Assembly: GCA_903879715.1 (NCBI GenBank)
Contig: CAIRMR010000091.1
Coordinates: 1 to 40,053 of the forward strand
DNA: 40,053 nt
Source: an uncultured Bacteroidales bacterium
GTDB taxonomy: Bacteria > Bacteroidota > Bacteroidia > Bacteroidales > UBA4417
Reading direction: 5' to 3'
Position 1 is the first letter of the stretch, and each line of letters begins with the position of its first letter. The notes below the pieces were generated by a model. The model worked only from the letters and a program-made list of their open reading frames with translations, did no database searches and was not told where the DNA came from. A program made the translations under genes and the position numbers. Shown piece after piece: positions 8,467 through 16,482 of this stretch.

Positions 8467-9639
8467 TTATTTTACAAAACCGTAGAGGTCCTTCAACTTT
8501 TGTGAAACAGCCTGCTTACTGAAAATATCTACTGCATTTTGTCTTATTCTTTGCTTATCGAAATCCGAAGAATGATCAAGCATGAAAATAATTGCTTCCA
8601 GCAAAGCAACTTCATCATGAGCAGCAACAAGCTTTCCATTCGTATGGTTGATATATTCCGGAATTCCCCCGACGGAAGTAGCCACAACCGGCAAACCACA
8701 CGAAAGGGTCTCACTTATTACAACTGGCATATTTTCATAGTTACTGAACATCACCATAAAATCTGCACTTTGATACGCTTCCACCACCTTTGCACCTTCA
8801 AGTAAGCCGGTAAACCTGACCTGAGATTCACTTAATCCAAGTTCAGCAGAAAGGGATTTCATTTTCTCCAGGTCAATCCCCTCTCCTACCAGAATGCACT
8901 CAAAATCATCCCTGAGTTTTGCCAGCTTGCTGATGGCTCTTAATAATCCGCTGATATTTTTAGAACGATCCTCAAAACAGGAAATATGGAGAAAACGTTT
9001 CTTCGTGTTTTTTGATTCAGTCCATACCGGACTATAATCCTGGGTATCTACCACGTTGGGTAAAACCATGAAATGTTTGTTAGCTAATCCATGGCTTTGC
9101 ATGGCTTTTGCAAGGTTTTCGGAAACCGTGCTTACAGCCTCGGCATTCCCCACAACAACTTTGGTTATATACTTCCGAAGAAATCCTTTATAAGTTCCTG
9201 TTACTGGCAAATACCTCGACCAATGCTCAGTTATTACATACTTTATCCCTTGAAACTTTCGCAGGCAAAGAGCCATAAGCCCTAGCCGGGTTAAAATATT
9301 AACATGAATAATATCGGGTTTGCCCCATGAATCGAGTAAAAACCTGTAGCCTTTTATGAAAGCGATAGCAAATAAAAATCCTGTAATCCGCTTAATTATA
9401 AATGAAGGCAAAATGCTTTTGGTTCCATAATAAACTAGGGTTGTAACAACTCCATTTTCAAGTTGATGATCAATCTCGGTACCAATCGGCTTACCAGGTG
9501 CCACACGCAGATACAATACCGCAACATCAGCAAATCCTGCCGCTACTTCGGCGTGCCGCTTGATAAACAGCCCCATCATCGGGTCGTACCGGTCAGGATA
9601 CCAACGCGCCAGAAACAGGATTTTAGGTATGTTTTTCAA
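8467..9639 (-). CDS. Glycosyltransferase family 4 (GT-B fold)
   Basis: The 390-residue protein opens with KILFLARWYPDRYDPMMGLF, the typical N-terminus of GT4 enzymes with the FxRxHAE segment. In the C-terminal Rossmann domain it has ILVGEGIDLEKM, VRFTGLL and NYENMPVVISETLSCGLPVV with the following GGIPEYI, which contains the E-x7-E donor-binding motif. Such enzymes transfer a sugar from a nucleotide-sugar donor at the cytoplasmic face of the membrane, often in surface glycan assembly. It is first in the run GT4, formyltransferase fusion, M28, small ORF. A TACTTTTG box at 9662-9669 with TTG 16 bases further upstream (9686-9688) is a fair promoter. The acceptor and donor cannot be told from sequence. 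Confidence 0.88.
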   Translation of the reverse strand: MKNIPKILFLARWYPDRYDPMMGLFIKRHAEVAAGFADVAVLYLRVAPGKPIGTEIDHQLENGVVTTLVYYGTKSILPSFIIKRITGFLFAIAFIKGYRFLLDSWGKPDIIHVNILTRLGLMALCLRKFQGIKYVITEHWSRYLPVTGTYKGFLRKYITKVVVGNAEAVSTVSENLAKAMQSHGLANKHFMVLPNVVDTQDYSPVWTESKNTKKRFLHISCFEDRSKNISGLLRAISKLAKLRDDFECILVGEGIDLEKMKSLSAELGLSESQVRFTGLLEGAKVVEAYQSADFMVMFSNYENMPVVISETLSCGLPVVATSVGGIPEYINHTNGKLVAAHDEVALLEAIIFMLDHSSDFDKQRIRQNAVDIFSKQAVSQKLKDLYGFVK

Positions 9640-9661
9640 ACAGCAAAAGTTAAAAGTGTAT

Positions 9662-9669
9662 CAAAAGTA
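9662..9669 (-). promoter_or_regulatory. -7 promoter box for the GT4 operon
   Basis: The minus strand reads TACTTTTG, 22 bases before the GT4 start. A TTG on the same strand at 9686-9688 lies 16 bases upstream, close to the spacing expected for a -33 element. Confidence 0.55.
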
Positions 9670-9748
9670 GAAATTCCTGCCATAACAATCCTTATAAAAT
9701 TGAGAATCCAATGGCTTTGAAAATCATAACCGGATTACGCAGTAAGGA

Positions 9749-10303
9749 TTAAAAGATGACATCCATCTGGTTATTAATTTTTTCCTGCTTAATCGATTTC
9801 AAATATTCATCCACGAAAGCAATCGCATTTTGCAATCTTTCCTCGCCTGTTCCTTTTACAACCTTGTAATTAAAACATTTCTCCAACAATAAATCCCTGT
9901 ACATTCCGAAAAGTTCGGAGCGCATTTCCGGATGTTCACGCAAAGGATCATACTGCCAGGGAAGATCAATATCACAAAGAAGATAAAGCCCGTAGTTTTT
10001 TCGATTAAGATGATCCGTAATCCATTCGTGGCATTTACCGTATTTAACATTACACCAGATACTTGTAACACAAAAATCGGTATCACAAAAAAGCAATTCC
10101 GTATTTCCATGAGCTGAATTTTCCTCTTCAAACTGTTTTTGAGAGATCAATAAAATATCATCGTACGTATAAGGCCTGTCAATATCTTCGAGGTATTTGC
10201 GGGCATATTCAGGTACCCATTCAGTTTGGTAATGATCAGCCAATTGCCTGGCTATCCAGGATTTACCTGTTGATTCAGGGCCTGTAACCGAAATGCGTAT
10301 CAT
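9749..10303 (-). CDS. nadR: NadR-type nicotinamide riboside kinase (AAA/P-loop)
   Basis: The 184-residue protein is the kinase-only version of NadR. It starts with ISVTGPESTGKSWIARQLAD, in which GPESTGKS (8-15) is the Walker A loop in the form typical of NadR kinase domains, followed by WVPEYARKYL (substrate loop) and LLFCDTDFCVT (Walker B-like). The N-terminal HTH and the adenylyltransferase domain of enterobacterial NadR are absent. The enzyme should phosphorylate nicotinamide riboside to NMN in the cytosol, trapping it after uptake. It overlaps the upstream pnuC-like gene by 4 bp (ATGA), so transport and phosphorylation are coupled in one operon. Confidence 0.88.
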   Translation of the reverse strand: MIRISVTGPESTGKSWIARQLADHYQTEWVPEYARKYLEDIDRPYTYDDILLISQKQFEEENSAHGNTELLFCDTDFCVTSIWCNVKYGKCHEWITDHLNRKNYGLYLLCDIDLPWQYDPLREHPEMRSELFGMYRDLLLEKCFNYKVVKGTGEERLQNAIAFVDEYLKSIKQEKINNQMDVIF

Positions 10304-10911
10304 AAAATCTCTTTTAATTTTATCCGCTTACGCCATTCGATATATGCCATGATTGCCAAAACAAGAAAGACAATGTATTGGACGCTGGTAAATGCCAGTC
10401 CTTTAATTGCAAACATTGGAATTACCAATACATCGCCGAGTATCCATAAAAGCCAGTTTTCAATCTTCTTGATCGCCATCAGCCACATCCCTGCAATAAA
10501 CAAAGAGGTTGTAAATGAATCGAAAAGAGGAACTGTGCTATCGGTAAAATCCGACAGAACGTAATAAATAATCCCGAATGCAACCACAATAAGCAGGATA
10601 TAAAAAAGCCATTGTTTTACACTCAATGTGCTTATAGGTAAATGGTTCTTATTATCAACGCGCCTTGACCAGTTGTACCAACCAAAAACACTCATGAAAA
10701 AATAAAAAACGTTGATGGCCATATCACCATATAAGCCAGCAAAAAAACAGAGGTAAACATATATGAGTACATTCACAATTCCTGTTGGATAAACCCAGAT
10801 ATTTTCCTTCCTGGCAAACCATACACTCAGAATGCCAAAAATTACGGCAAGCACTTCGAGCCACGATGTATCAAGAATATTGGAATAGAGCTGACTAAGA
10901 ATTTCGGGCAT
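10300..10911 (-). CDS. pnuC: PnuC-family nicotinamide riboside transporter
   Basis: The 203-residue protein is almost entirely membrane-embedded, with about seven hydrophobic segments. It has the family signatures WLEVLAVIFGILSVWFARKEN and NVFYFFMSVFGWYNW near the N-terminus and a C-terminal WRKR tail. PnuC proteins move the vitamer by facilitated diffusion; uptake is driven by the kinase that follows. The 4-bp overlap with a NadR-type kinase supports nicotinamide riboside rather than thiamine (PnuT) or riboflavin (PnuX) as substrate. A minus-strand TATATTTG box at 10931-10938 is the likely promoter. I saw no riboswitch-like structure in the short leader. Confidence 0.9.
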   Translation of the reverse strand: MPEILSQLYSNILDTSWLEVLAVIFGILSVWFARKENIWVYPTGIVNVLIYVYLCFFAGLYGDMAINVFYFFMSVFGWYNWSRRVDNKNHLPISTLSVKQWLFYILLIVVAFGIIYYVLSDFTDSTVPLFDSFTTSLFIAGMWLMAIKKIENWLLWILGDVLVIPMFAIKGLAFTSVQYIVFLVLAIMAYIEWRKRIKLKEIL

Positions 10912-10930
10912 AAAGAAATTTAAAGAGCGG

Positions 10931-10938
10931 CAAATATA
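10931..10938 (-). promoter_or_regulatory. -7 promoter box for pnuC-nadR
   Basis: The minus strand reads TATATTTG, 19 bases before the pnuC start. The leader would be only about a dozen bases, too short for a riboswitch. Confidence 0.55.
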
Positions 10939-11071
10939 GCGAATTGTAAATTCAGCATTGTAACATTAACCTTGGGCTTATGTAAACAAAATATGGATCG
11001 GGACCCTATTCCCAAATTTCCTGGTTTCTGGTTAGCCCCGCCTAAAATCTCCACCTCATCCACCCTTTGGG

Positions 11072-11094
11072 CACTTTCTCCTTGAAGAGAAGTG
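11072..11094. repeat. Imperfect hairpin in the Mpl-pnuC spacer
   Basis: CACTTTCTC pairs with GAGAAGTG around the loop CTTGAA, with one bulged T. It sits in a GC-richer, C-rich stretch (about 11030-11100) unlike the surrounding spacer, which may be the remains of a dispersed intergenic repeat. It lies downstream of the minus-strand mpl gene but has no T-run, so it is a weak terminator candidate. Confidence 0.35.
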
Positions 11095-11154
11095 AGTAGG
11101 TATTCTTGTGTTTTTGGTGAGGACTTGAGAAGGTTGAGCCATTCGGGTGTATGA

Positions 11155-11182
11155 GACTATTTTCTATTCCCTATTTTCTATT
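11155..11182. repeat. Heptad-phased tract C, containing the mpl stop codon
   Basis: Four consecutive 7-mers, GACTATT, TTCTATT, CCCTATT and TTCTATT, make a 14-bp period. The stop codon of mpl (TAG on the minus strand, 11178-11180) lies inside the last heptad. On the mpl sense strand the tract is purine-rich with G but no C. Confidence 0.65.
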
Positions 11183-12545
11183 CCCCCAATTCCTCCGCAA
11201 ATTCTTTCACCTGCAATCCATCATAATTCCCTGAACTCATTAAAAGCAGGTTCGAATTCGCCCATTTTTCATTCCGAAGAAATTTCTGGAATTGTTTTGT
11301 ATCTGAAAAAACGAGAAGGCCTTCTTTTTGAAAGGATTGTTTAATATCTTCAGGTAAAAGCATCGGAAGTTTTTTCAATTCCAAAGCATGCGACGAAAAA
11401 TATACAATAGCCTCGTCCGCTTTCTCCATACTGTACGCATATTGATTCAGGAAATCCTTGTTCAGGCTGCTAAAAGTGTGTAATTCAAAACAGGCAACAA
11501 GTCTTCGGTTGGGGAACTGTTCTTTTACTGCCTGGATGGTAGCTTTTAATTTTGAAGGCGCATGAGCAAAATCGCGGTATGCATTAAATCCGGGCTTTTC
11601 AGCGATTAGCTCCAGTCGATTCGAAGCTCCTTTAAATGTAGAAATTGCCTTGTAAAAATCTGAATTACTAATATTTAACTCATTACAAACCAGCCTGGCG
11701 CCTTCGAGATTCATCAGGTTATGTTGCCCGAAAATCATCAACGGAATTTCACCTTCTGATGTTGAAAGTGTGGTTTTACCATTTGAAACACTGTGCACGG
11801 GAACGCCATAAGGCAGCTTTTTCATCTTTCCAGGTACAGAATCTACTGCGTTCAGAACTTCCGGATCTTCCTTACAGTAGATCAATGAACCCGAATCATG
11901 CACCATATTCATAAAAATACGAAACTGCTCAATGTAGTTTCCGAATGTCGGAAATACATTCATATGATCCCAGGCTATTCCGCTAACCAAAGCAATATCA
12001 GGTTTATACAAGTGAAACTTTGGACGAAGATCGAGTGCGGATGTCAGGTATTCATCTCCCTCAAAAACCATAACCTTAGCCGCCTCTGTCAACCTGACCA
12101 TAACATCAAATCCTTCGAGTTTTGCGCCTACCATATAATCGGTATCCACATTGCATTGATGTAAAACATGAAGAATCATCGCTGTAATTGATGTTTTTCC
12201 ATGACTACCGCCAATTACAACACGGAGTTTATCTTTACTTTGTTCGTAAAGGAATTCCGGATACGAATAAATTTTTAATCCAAGTTCCTTAGCTTTTGCC
12301 AGTTCAGGATTATCGCCACGGGCATGCATGCCCAGAATAATTGAATCAATACTAGGATCAAGCTTTTCAGGAAACCACCCGAATTGCGCAGGCAATAAGC
12401 CATAAGAACCGAGCCGTGCACGGGCAGGATCAAATATTTCATCATCCGATCCTGTAACACTGTAGCCTTTCAGATGCAGTGCTATAGCAAGATTGTGCAT
12501 GGCACTCCCTCCTATTGCTATAAAATGAACCCGGTTATTTGTCAT
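11178..12545 (-). CDS. mpl: UDP-N-acetylmuramate--L-alanyl-gamma-D-glutamyl-meso-2,6-diaminopimelate ligase
   Basis: The 455-residue Mur-ligase-type protein starts RVHFIAIGGSAMHNLAIALH (nucleotide-binding Rossmann domain), has the ATP loop GGSHGKTS at 112-119, and the C-terminal domain with AYRDFAHAPSKLKATIQAV and RRLVACFELHTFSSL. The AMH motif in the first loop and FAHAPSK are characteristic of Mpl rather than MurC. Mpl rejoins recycled tripeptide to UDP-MurNAc in the cytosol, so it belongs to peptidoglycan recycling. The start is supported by a near-consensus promoter box (TACCTTCG on the minus strand, 12573-12580). The last codons run into a 7-bp repeat tract that supplies the stop codon. 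Confidence 0.93.
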   Translation of the reverse strand: MTNNRVHFIAIGGSAMHNLAIALHLKGYSVTGSDDEIFDPARARLGSYGLLPAQFGWFPEKLDPSIDSIILGMHARGDNPELAKAKELGLKIYSYPEFLYEQSKDKLRVVIGGSHGKTSITAMILHVLHQCNVDTDYMVGAKLEGFDVMVRLTEAAKVMVFEGDEYLTSALDLRPKFHLYKPDIALVSGIAWDHMNVFPTFGNYIEQFRIFMNMVHDSGSLIYCKEDPEVLNAVDSVPGKMKKLPYGVPVHSVSNGKTTLSTSEGEIPLMIFGQHNLMNLEGARLVCNELNISNSDFYKAISTFKGASNRLELIAEKPGFNAYRDFAHAPSKLKATIQAVKEQFPNRRLVACFELHTFSSLNKDFLNQYAYSMEKADEAIVYFSSHALELKKLPMLLPEDIKQSFQKEGLLVFSDTKQFQKFLRNEKWANSNLLLMSSGNYDGLQVKEFAEELGE

Positions 12546-12572
12546 AAAAAAACACTTTGATGTTATATTTTG

Positions 12573-12580
12573 CGAAGGTA
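12573..12580 (-). promoter_or_regulatory. Near-consensus -7 box for mpl
   Basis: The minus strand reads TACCTTCG, one mismatch from TAnnTTTG, 27 bases before the mpl start. Confidence 0.35.
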
Positions 12581-12702
12581 AAACAGAAAGTTGTACGAGT
12601 TTATAGTATTGAAAGAAAATGCCATCAGGTTATGAACAGGCTTAAAAAAACATTGCACGAATGAAGACTTTGATCGGTTTCTTTCATAAGATTCAAAAAC
12701 AT

Positions 12703-12710
12703 TACCTTTG
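12703..12710 (+). promoter_or_regulatory. -7 promoter box for the MBL-cysH pair
   Basis: TACCTTTG matches TAnnTTTG. A transcript starting about 7 bases later would begin almost at the ATG at 12722, which favours the ATG at 12734 as the true start. Confidence 0.5.
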
Positions 12711-12733
12711 TAGCTTCTACAATGAATTTGAAC

Positions 12734-13576
12734 ATGAAGCTTTTCCCCCTTATTGCTGACAACTGGAAAATGGATGGTGGCGTAGCTTTCGGAGTTGTAC
12801 CTAAATCTATATGGTCGCGATTTCATAAAGCTGATGATCTCAACATGATTAATATCACCACCCGTTGTCTTTTAATTATTCATTATAAAAGAAAAATCCT
12901 GATTGATGCCGGTCTTGGCGATAAACGAAACGAAAAGTACTATGCTGTACGTTACCGTGAGCCGGGGATAAACATTCTGAATTCGCTTGATGAACAAGGA
13001 TTTAGTGCCGATGATATTACGGATGTTCTGTTTACCCATTTGCATGATGACCATGTTGGCGCTGCTACCCGTTATAATGAAAAAGGACTGTCGGAATGTG
13101 TTTTCAAGAATGCGCAATATTGGGTGTCAAAAACTCATTGGGATTGGGCCATGAATCCGAACAAACGTGAAGGAGCCGCTTATTTTACAGACAACCTCCT
13201 ACCATTGCAGGAAAGTGGCAGATTAAATTTGCTAGAAGAAGGAAATCAACCTTTCGAACAAATCACGTTGAAAATTTACAATGGTCATACCCGCGGACAA
13301 ATAATCCCATATATTCATACTGACAATCACACTGTTGTTTACATGGGTGATTTCATTCCAACGCAAACCAATATCCCAATTCCTTTTGTCCCGTCAGTGG
13401 ATATTGAGCCTCTGGTTTCACTTCAGGAAAAGGAAGAATTTCTTAATGAAGCTGTTAACAAAAAATACATTCTCTTTTTCGAACATGATGCCGCAAACGA
13501 ATGTTGTACGGTTAAGCAATCAGAAAAAGGTGTGGTTTCCGACCGATCATTTAAGCTTAGTGAAATACAATTATAA
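12734..13576 (+). CDS. MBL-fold metallo-hydrolase
   Basis: The product is about 280 residues. The motif THLHDDHVG (His102, His104, Asp106, His107 counted from this start) is the metallo-beta-lactamase zinc site, and GHTRGQIIPYI and YMGDFIPT supply the later metal ligands. The layout (N-terminal DGGVAFGVVPKSIW, then TRCLLI, then IDAGLGDK) fits the hydrolase branch that includes quinonoid or lactone hydrolases and other small-molecule enzymes. The substrate is unknown. A frame four codons longer starts at 12722, but homologous N-termini usually begin with MKL and the promoter box sits too close to 12722. cysH starts 8 bases after the stop, so the two are probably co-transcribed, hinting at a sulfur-related substrate. 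Confidence 0.82.
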   Translation: MKLFPLIADNWKMDGGVAFGVVPKSIWSRFHKADDLNMINITTRCLLIIHYKRKILIDAGLGDKRNEKYYAVRYREPGINILNSLDEQGFSADDITDVLFTHLHDDHVGAATRYNEKGLSECVFKNAQYWVSKTHWDWAMNPNKREGAAYFTDNLLPLQESGRLNLLEEGNQPFEQITLKIYNGHTRGQIIPYIHTDNHTVVYMGDFIPTQTNIPIPFVPSVDIEPLVSLQEKEEFLNEAVNKKYILFFEHDAANECCTVKQSEKGVVSDRSFKLSEIQL

Positions 13577-13584
13577 CAACAACT

Positions 13585-14295
13585 ATGAATCCAACACAAA
13601 ATATTGACTTGCTGAATGAGCAATGGGCTAAACTTTCAGCACCGGAAATACTGTCAAAAGCTCTTGAATTATTTGGCAGCAAAATTACTTTCGCTACCAG
13701 CCTGGGAGCTGAGGACCAGGTGATTACTTATATGCTTTCGAAAATTGATAAGTCGGCGAACATAATCACGCTTGATACCGGTCGGGTTTTCCCTGAAACG
13801 TATGATTTGCTTCACAGAACAATTAACAGATATGGAATTGCAATAAAATCGTATTCTCCCGACACAACCCAGCTTGAAGAAATGGTTAATACCAAAGGGA
13901 TAAACCTATTTTACGAAAGTATAGAAAATCGCAAATTGTGTTGTCATGTCCGCAAAATTGTGCCACTCCGCAGAGCATTGCACGGTAAAGATGCCTGGAT
14001 AACCGGTTTACGTCGTGAACAGTCCGTTACCCGGACCGATCTTAAAATTGTGGAATGGGATGCAGCCAATGGTTTAATAAAAATAAATCCACTTCTTGAA
14101 TGGACAGAGACTCAGGTTTGGGATTTTATTAAAGAAAAAGATATTCCTTATAATAAACTTCACGACCAGGGATTCCCAAGCATCGGATGCCAGCCTTGTA
14201 CCCGTGCTATCGAAAAAGGTGAAGACCTTCGTGCCGGCCGCTGGTGGTGGGAAATGCCTGACAGTAAAGAGTGCGGATTGCATGGAGGGAAGTAA
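13585..14295 (+). CDS. cysH: Assimilatory adenylyl-sulfate / phosphoadenylyl-sulfate reductase
   Basis: The 236-residue protein carries TSLGAEDQVI (PP-loop, 38-47), DTGRVFPETYDLL, TGLRREQSVTR and a C-terminal KECGLH with the catalytic Cys230. It also has the four cysteines of the [4Fe-4S] type: CC at 119-120 and C202-x-x-C205 (IGCQPC). By the family rule, these cysteines favour APS rather than PAPS as substrate. It reduces activated sulfate to sulfite in the cytosol with thioredoxin. The sulfate adenylyltransferase and sulfite reductase genes are not in the window. It follows the MBL gene by 8 bases. A run of five GATT-ending heptamers begins 11 bases after the stop. Confidence 0.92.
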   Translation: MNPTQNIDLLNEQWAKLSAPEILSKALELFGSKITFATSLGAEDQVITYMLSKIDKSANIITLDTGRVFPETYDLLHRTINRYGIAIKSYSPDTTQLEEMVNTKGINLFYESIENRKLCCHVRKIVPLRRALHGKDAWITGLRREQSVTRTDLKIVEWDAANGLIKINPLLEWTETQVWDFIKEKDIPYNKLHDQGFPSIGCQPCTRAIEKGEDLRAGRWWWEMPDSKECGLHGGK

Positions 14296-14306
14296 GGAAA
14301 TAAAAT

Positions 14307-14341
14307 TGTGATTTCTGATTTTCGATTTCTGATTTTTGATT
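14307..14341 (+). repeat. Heptad-phased tract E, 3' of cysH
   Basis: Five consecutive 7-mers all end in GATT: TGTGATT, TCTGATT, TTCGATT, TCTGATT, TTTGATT. The tract starts 11 bases after the cysH stop. The fixed GATT with a variable first half is the same pattern as the tracts at 20373 and 21236. Confidence 0.7.
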
Positions 14342-14544
14342 TTATGCTTTAAGGAGTTTTAGCGTCTTGATTTAGAAATACGAATTTGGAATTAGCTTGC
14401 AGCCTGTATGAATGCAGCCTGTCTTATCCTATAAATGCAATAAACTCTCTGAAAGAAAAGTAGTTGTTGAATAATTGTAATTAATACACTAAACTGAATA
14501 TCACACATTTACACTACAAAATAAATTTGTTTTAAAAAATGTTT

Positions 14545-14552
14545 TATTTTTG
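14545..14552 (+). promoter_or_regulatory. -7 promoter box for the CBM48-like gene
   Basis: TATTTTTG matches TAnnTTTG, with TTTG at 14526-14529 upstream (15-base spacing, somewhat short). It lies 46 bases before the ATG. Confidence 0.5.
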
Positions 14553-14598
14553 CATTGCTTTTCGAAGCTTATTCTATGTTTAACCAATATTATTAAAA

Positions 14599-14892
14599 AT
14601 GATTGAGAAACGTCAATTACTGAAGACCAAACCAGTTAGCAAAGTAACATTCAAGTTTAAAGCAGACGCTGAAGCTGTTGCTTTGGTTGGTGATTTCAAC
14701 AGTTGGAACGAAACTTCCACTCCCATGAAAAAAGCTAAAGATGGCACTTTTTCGGTGTCAGTAGAAATGGAAAGTGGTCGTGAACAACAATTCCGTTATC
14801 TGGCAGATGGTAAAATCTGGCATAACGATGAAGCAGCCGATAAATACGTAACCAACGCGCTGGGAAGCGAAAATTCGGTGGTTATTCTGTAA
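14599..14892 (+). CDS. Small isoamylase early-set (CBM48-like) protein
   Basis: The whole 97-residue protein is one immunoglobulin-like glycogen-binding fold: VTFKFKADAEAVALVGDFNSW, then PMKKAKDGTFSVSVEM and FRYLADGKIWHNDEAADKYV. The GDFNSW and FRYLADG motifs match CBM48/AMPK-beta glycan-binding domains. There is no signal peptide and no catalytic domain, so it is a stand-alone cytosolic binder, probably for glycogen or a related alpha-glucan. It has its own promoter and a strong terminator 21 bases after the stop, so it is expressed alone. No glycogen enzymes are nearby, which leaves the role open. Confidence 0.85.
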   Translation: MIEKRQLLKTKPVSKVTFKFKADAEAVALVGDFNSWNETSTPMKKAKDGTFSVSVEMESGREQQFRYLADGKIWHNDEAADKYVTNALGSENSVVIL

Positions 14893-14913
14893 AAACCTGA
14901 TACATACTTGGAT

Positions 14914-14949
14914 AAATCCTGCGGTGTTCTTATCTGCAGGATTTTTTTT
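14914..14949 (+). terminator. Rho-independent terminator of the CBM48-like gene
   Basis: A 9-bp perfect stem, AAATCCTGC with GCAGGATTT (14914-14922 and 14936-14944), runs into eight Ts. It starts 21 bases after the stop codon at 14892. Confidence 0.9.
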
Positions 14950-15012
14950 GCGTTGATTCTAAATTATTATAATGAAACTCCGGTAAGACATATCATACTT
15001 TTGACTAAACAG

Positions 15013-15073
15013 AAATGATAAATCAACATGTTCCCTTTAGGGATCAAGGGTAAAACATGTTGATTTATCATTT
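15013..15073. repeat. 20-bp perfect inverted repeat with CCCTTTAGGG core
   Basis: The arms at 15013-15032 and 15054-15073 are exact complements (outer part AAATGATAAATC), separated by 21 bases that themselves hold CCCTTTAGGG. It sits 12 bases past the stop of the minus-strand permease gene and 64 bases past the terminator of the plus-strand gene. It could act as a shared terminator, or be a dispersed palindromic repeat: similar words (TGTTGA, TTTATCAT, CCCTTTAGG) recur around 32670-32820. Confidence 0.75.
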
Positions 15074-15085
15074 TGTAAAATTGAC

Positions 15086-16306
15086 TTAATCGAACCGGAT
15101 TGCTTTTACCGGACTTATCCGGGCAACAATAAAAGAAGGCAGTAAAAGCATTAAAGTGCAGGCACCCAAAGTACCGGCATTAAGAGCTAAAATATGAATA
15201 ACATCAAGGTTAATAGGCACTACCGACATAAAATACGATTCCTGTGGAAGGCTCACAATACTAAAATACTTTTGAAGCAGACAAATACTTATCCCTGCAA
15301 TATTTCCGTACAAAAGACCCTTCCCAATGATGTAAGCTGCATTATACAGGAATATCCTGCGAATACTAAGGTTACGAGCTCCAAGGGCTTTCAGAACACC
15401 AATCATACTGGTTCGTTCAAGGATCAGGATTAATAAAGTAGAAATCATAGCCATTCCGGAAACCAGGATCATAAGCACCAGGATTATAATCACATTCATA
15501 TCCTGCAGATCAAGCCAGTCGAACATTTGAGGGTAAAGATCGCGAATGGTTTTGGCGTTCAGCTCATAGCCGACTTCTTTGTAAACGATTTTCCCCATTT
15601 TGTCAAGCTGGTTAAAATCATTGATATAAACGTCAAATCCTGATATTGAATCTGCGCTCCAGCCATTCAGTTTCTGGATTTGCCTGATATCGCCAAAAAT
15701 AAATTTAAGATCAAACTCTCCGAGTCCTGTATTATAAATCCCTGAAACATTGAATCTGCGCGCCCGTGCCATATTCTCAATAATGAAATACATGCGCAAA
15801 GGATCACCAACCTTGATTTTCAGGAGTTCAGCAAGGTTTTGTGAAATAATTACTGAGTTACCGGTTGCAGTGTCTTTAGTTGAAAAAGGGTTCCCGGAAA
15901 CAAGCTTATCATTAAAATAGGACCAGTCAAAATCAGCTCCAACGCCTTTAAATACAACACCTTGTATTTGTTCCGACGTTTTGATAATCCCGGCTTTGGT
16001 AGCAAAAACCTGTATGTGTTTTATTCCTTCCGTATTTTTTAGTTTACTGATAAAAGCCTGGTTTCTACTTATCGGCTCAAACTCAAATGAATTATTTGAG
16101 TCAAATTTAGCAATCTGGATATGGGATCCAAAACCAACTATTTTATCACGTATCTGCTTCTGAAATCCCGTAACAATGGCCACCGAAACAATCATCACCG
16201 CCAATCCCAGAGCAACACTGATAATGGCAATGCGAATCACCGGGGCCGAGAAACTTCCGGGGCCGCCTTTTATCAATCGTCGGGCAATAAATTGTTCTGT
16301 ATTCAT
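15086..16306 (-). CDS. LolC/LolE-type ABC transporter permease (FtsX domain)
   Basis: From the ATG at 16306 the product is about 406 residues, beginning MNTEQFIARRLIKGG, the usual start of this family. A longer frame from 16348 adds 14 residues that do not look native. One N-terminal membrane helix (APVIRIAIISVALGLAVMIV) is followed by a large periplasmic domain and three C-terminal helices with the FtsX signature TSMIGVLKALGARNLSIRRIFL. In Proteobacteria LolCDE extracts lipoproteins from the inner membrane. Bacteroidota have similar permeases, so lipoprotein sorting is likely but not proven. No ATPase gene is adjacent. It ends 12 bases from the large inverted repeat at 15013-15073. Confidence 0.82.
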   Translation of the reverse strand: MNTEQFIARRLIKGGPGSFSAPVIRIAIISVALGLAVMIVSVAIVTGFQKQIRDKIVGFGSHIQIAKFDSNNSFEFEPISRNQAFISKLKNTEGIKHIQVFATKAGIIKTSEQIQGVVFKGVGADFDWSYFNDKLVSGNPFSTKDTATGNSVIISQNLAELLKIKVGDPLRMYFIIENMARARRFNVSGIYNTGLGEFDLKFIFGDIRQIQKLNGWSADSISGFDVYINDFNQLDKMGKIVYKEVGYELNAKTIRDLYPQMFDWLDLQDMNVIIILVLMILVSGMAMISTLLILILERTSMIGVLKALGARNLSIRRIFLYNAAYIIGKGLLYGNIAGISICLLQKYFSIVSLPQESYFMSVVPINLDVIHILALNAGTLGACTLMLLLPSFIVARISPVKAIRFD

Positions 16307-16482
16307 TCGGCTGCAAAAATACTTTTTTATCCGATCTAAATCGGCCAAATAATATTAGCGTCTTCCACAAAGTAAAGATTTTAGCAAAAACAAGCTTTTT
16401 AAACCTTTTTCGTTTATTATTGTACGATTATTGCAGCAGCTTTAAAAATCATGTAGCTCAGAATATTAACACCAAACACAAT

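Larger units (their letters stand above)
14296..14598. other. 303-bp spacer: heptad tract, short direct repeat, promoter
   Basis: It holds the heptad tract at 14307-14341, a direct repeat of GCAGCCTGT (near 14399 and 14416) and the promoter box at 14545-14552. No RNA gene or coding frame is convincing. Confidence 0.6.

Noticed and set aside
10912-11000. Possible riboswitch in front of pnuC
   Set aside because: The promoter box is only 19 bases from the start, leaving no room for a folded leader.
11255-11268. Second T-loop-like GGTTCGAATTC
   Set aside because: It lies inside the mpl coding region and lacks the rest of a tRNA.
16420-16482. N-terminal extension of the NamZ-like protein
   Set aside because: The signal peptide starts at the ATG at 16483; the extra 21 residues would bury it.
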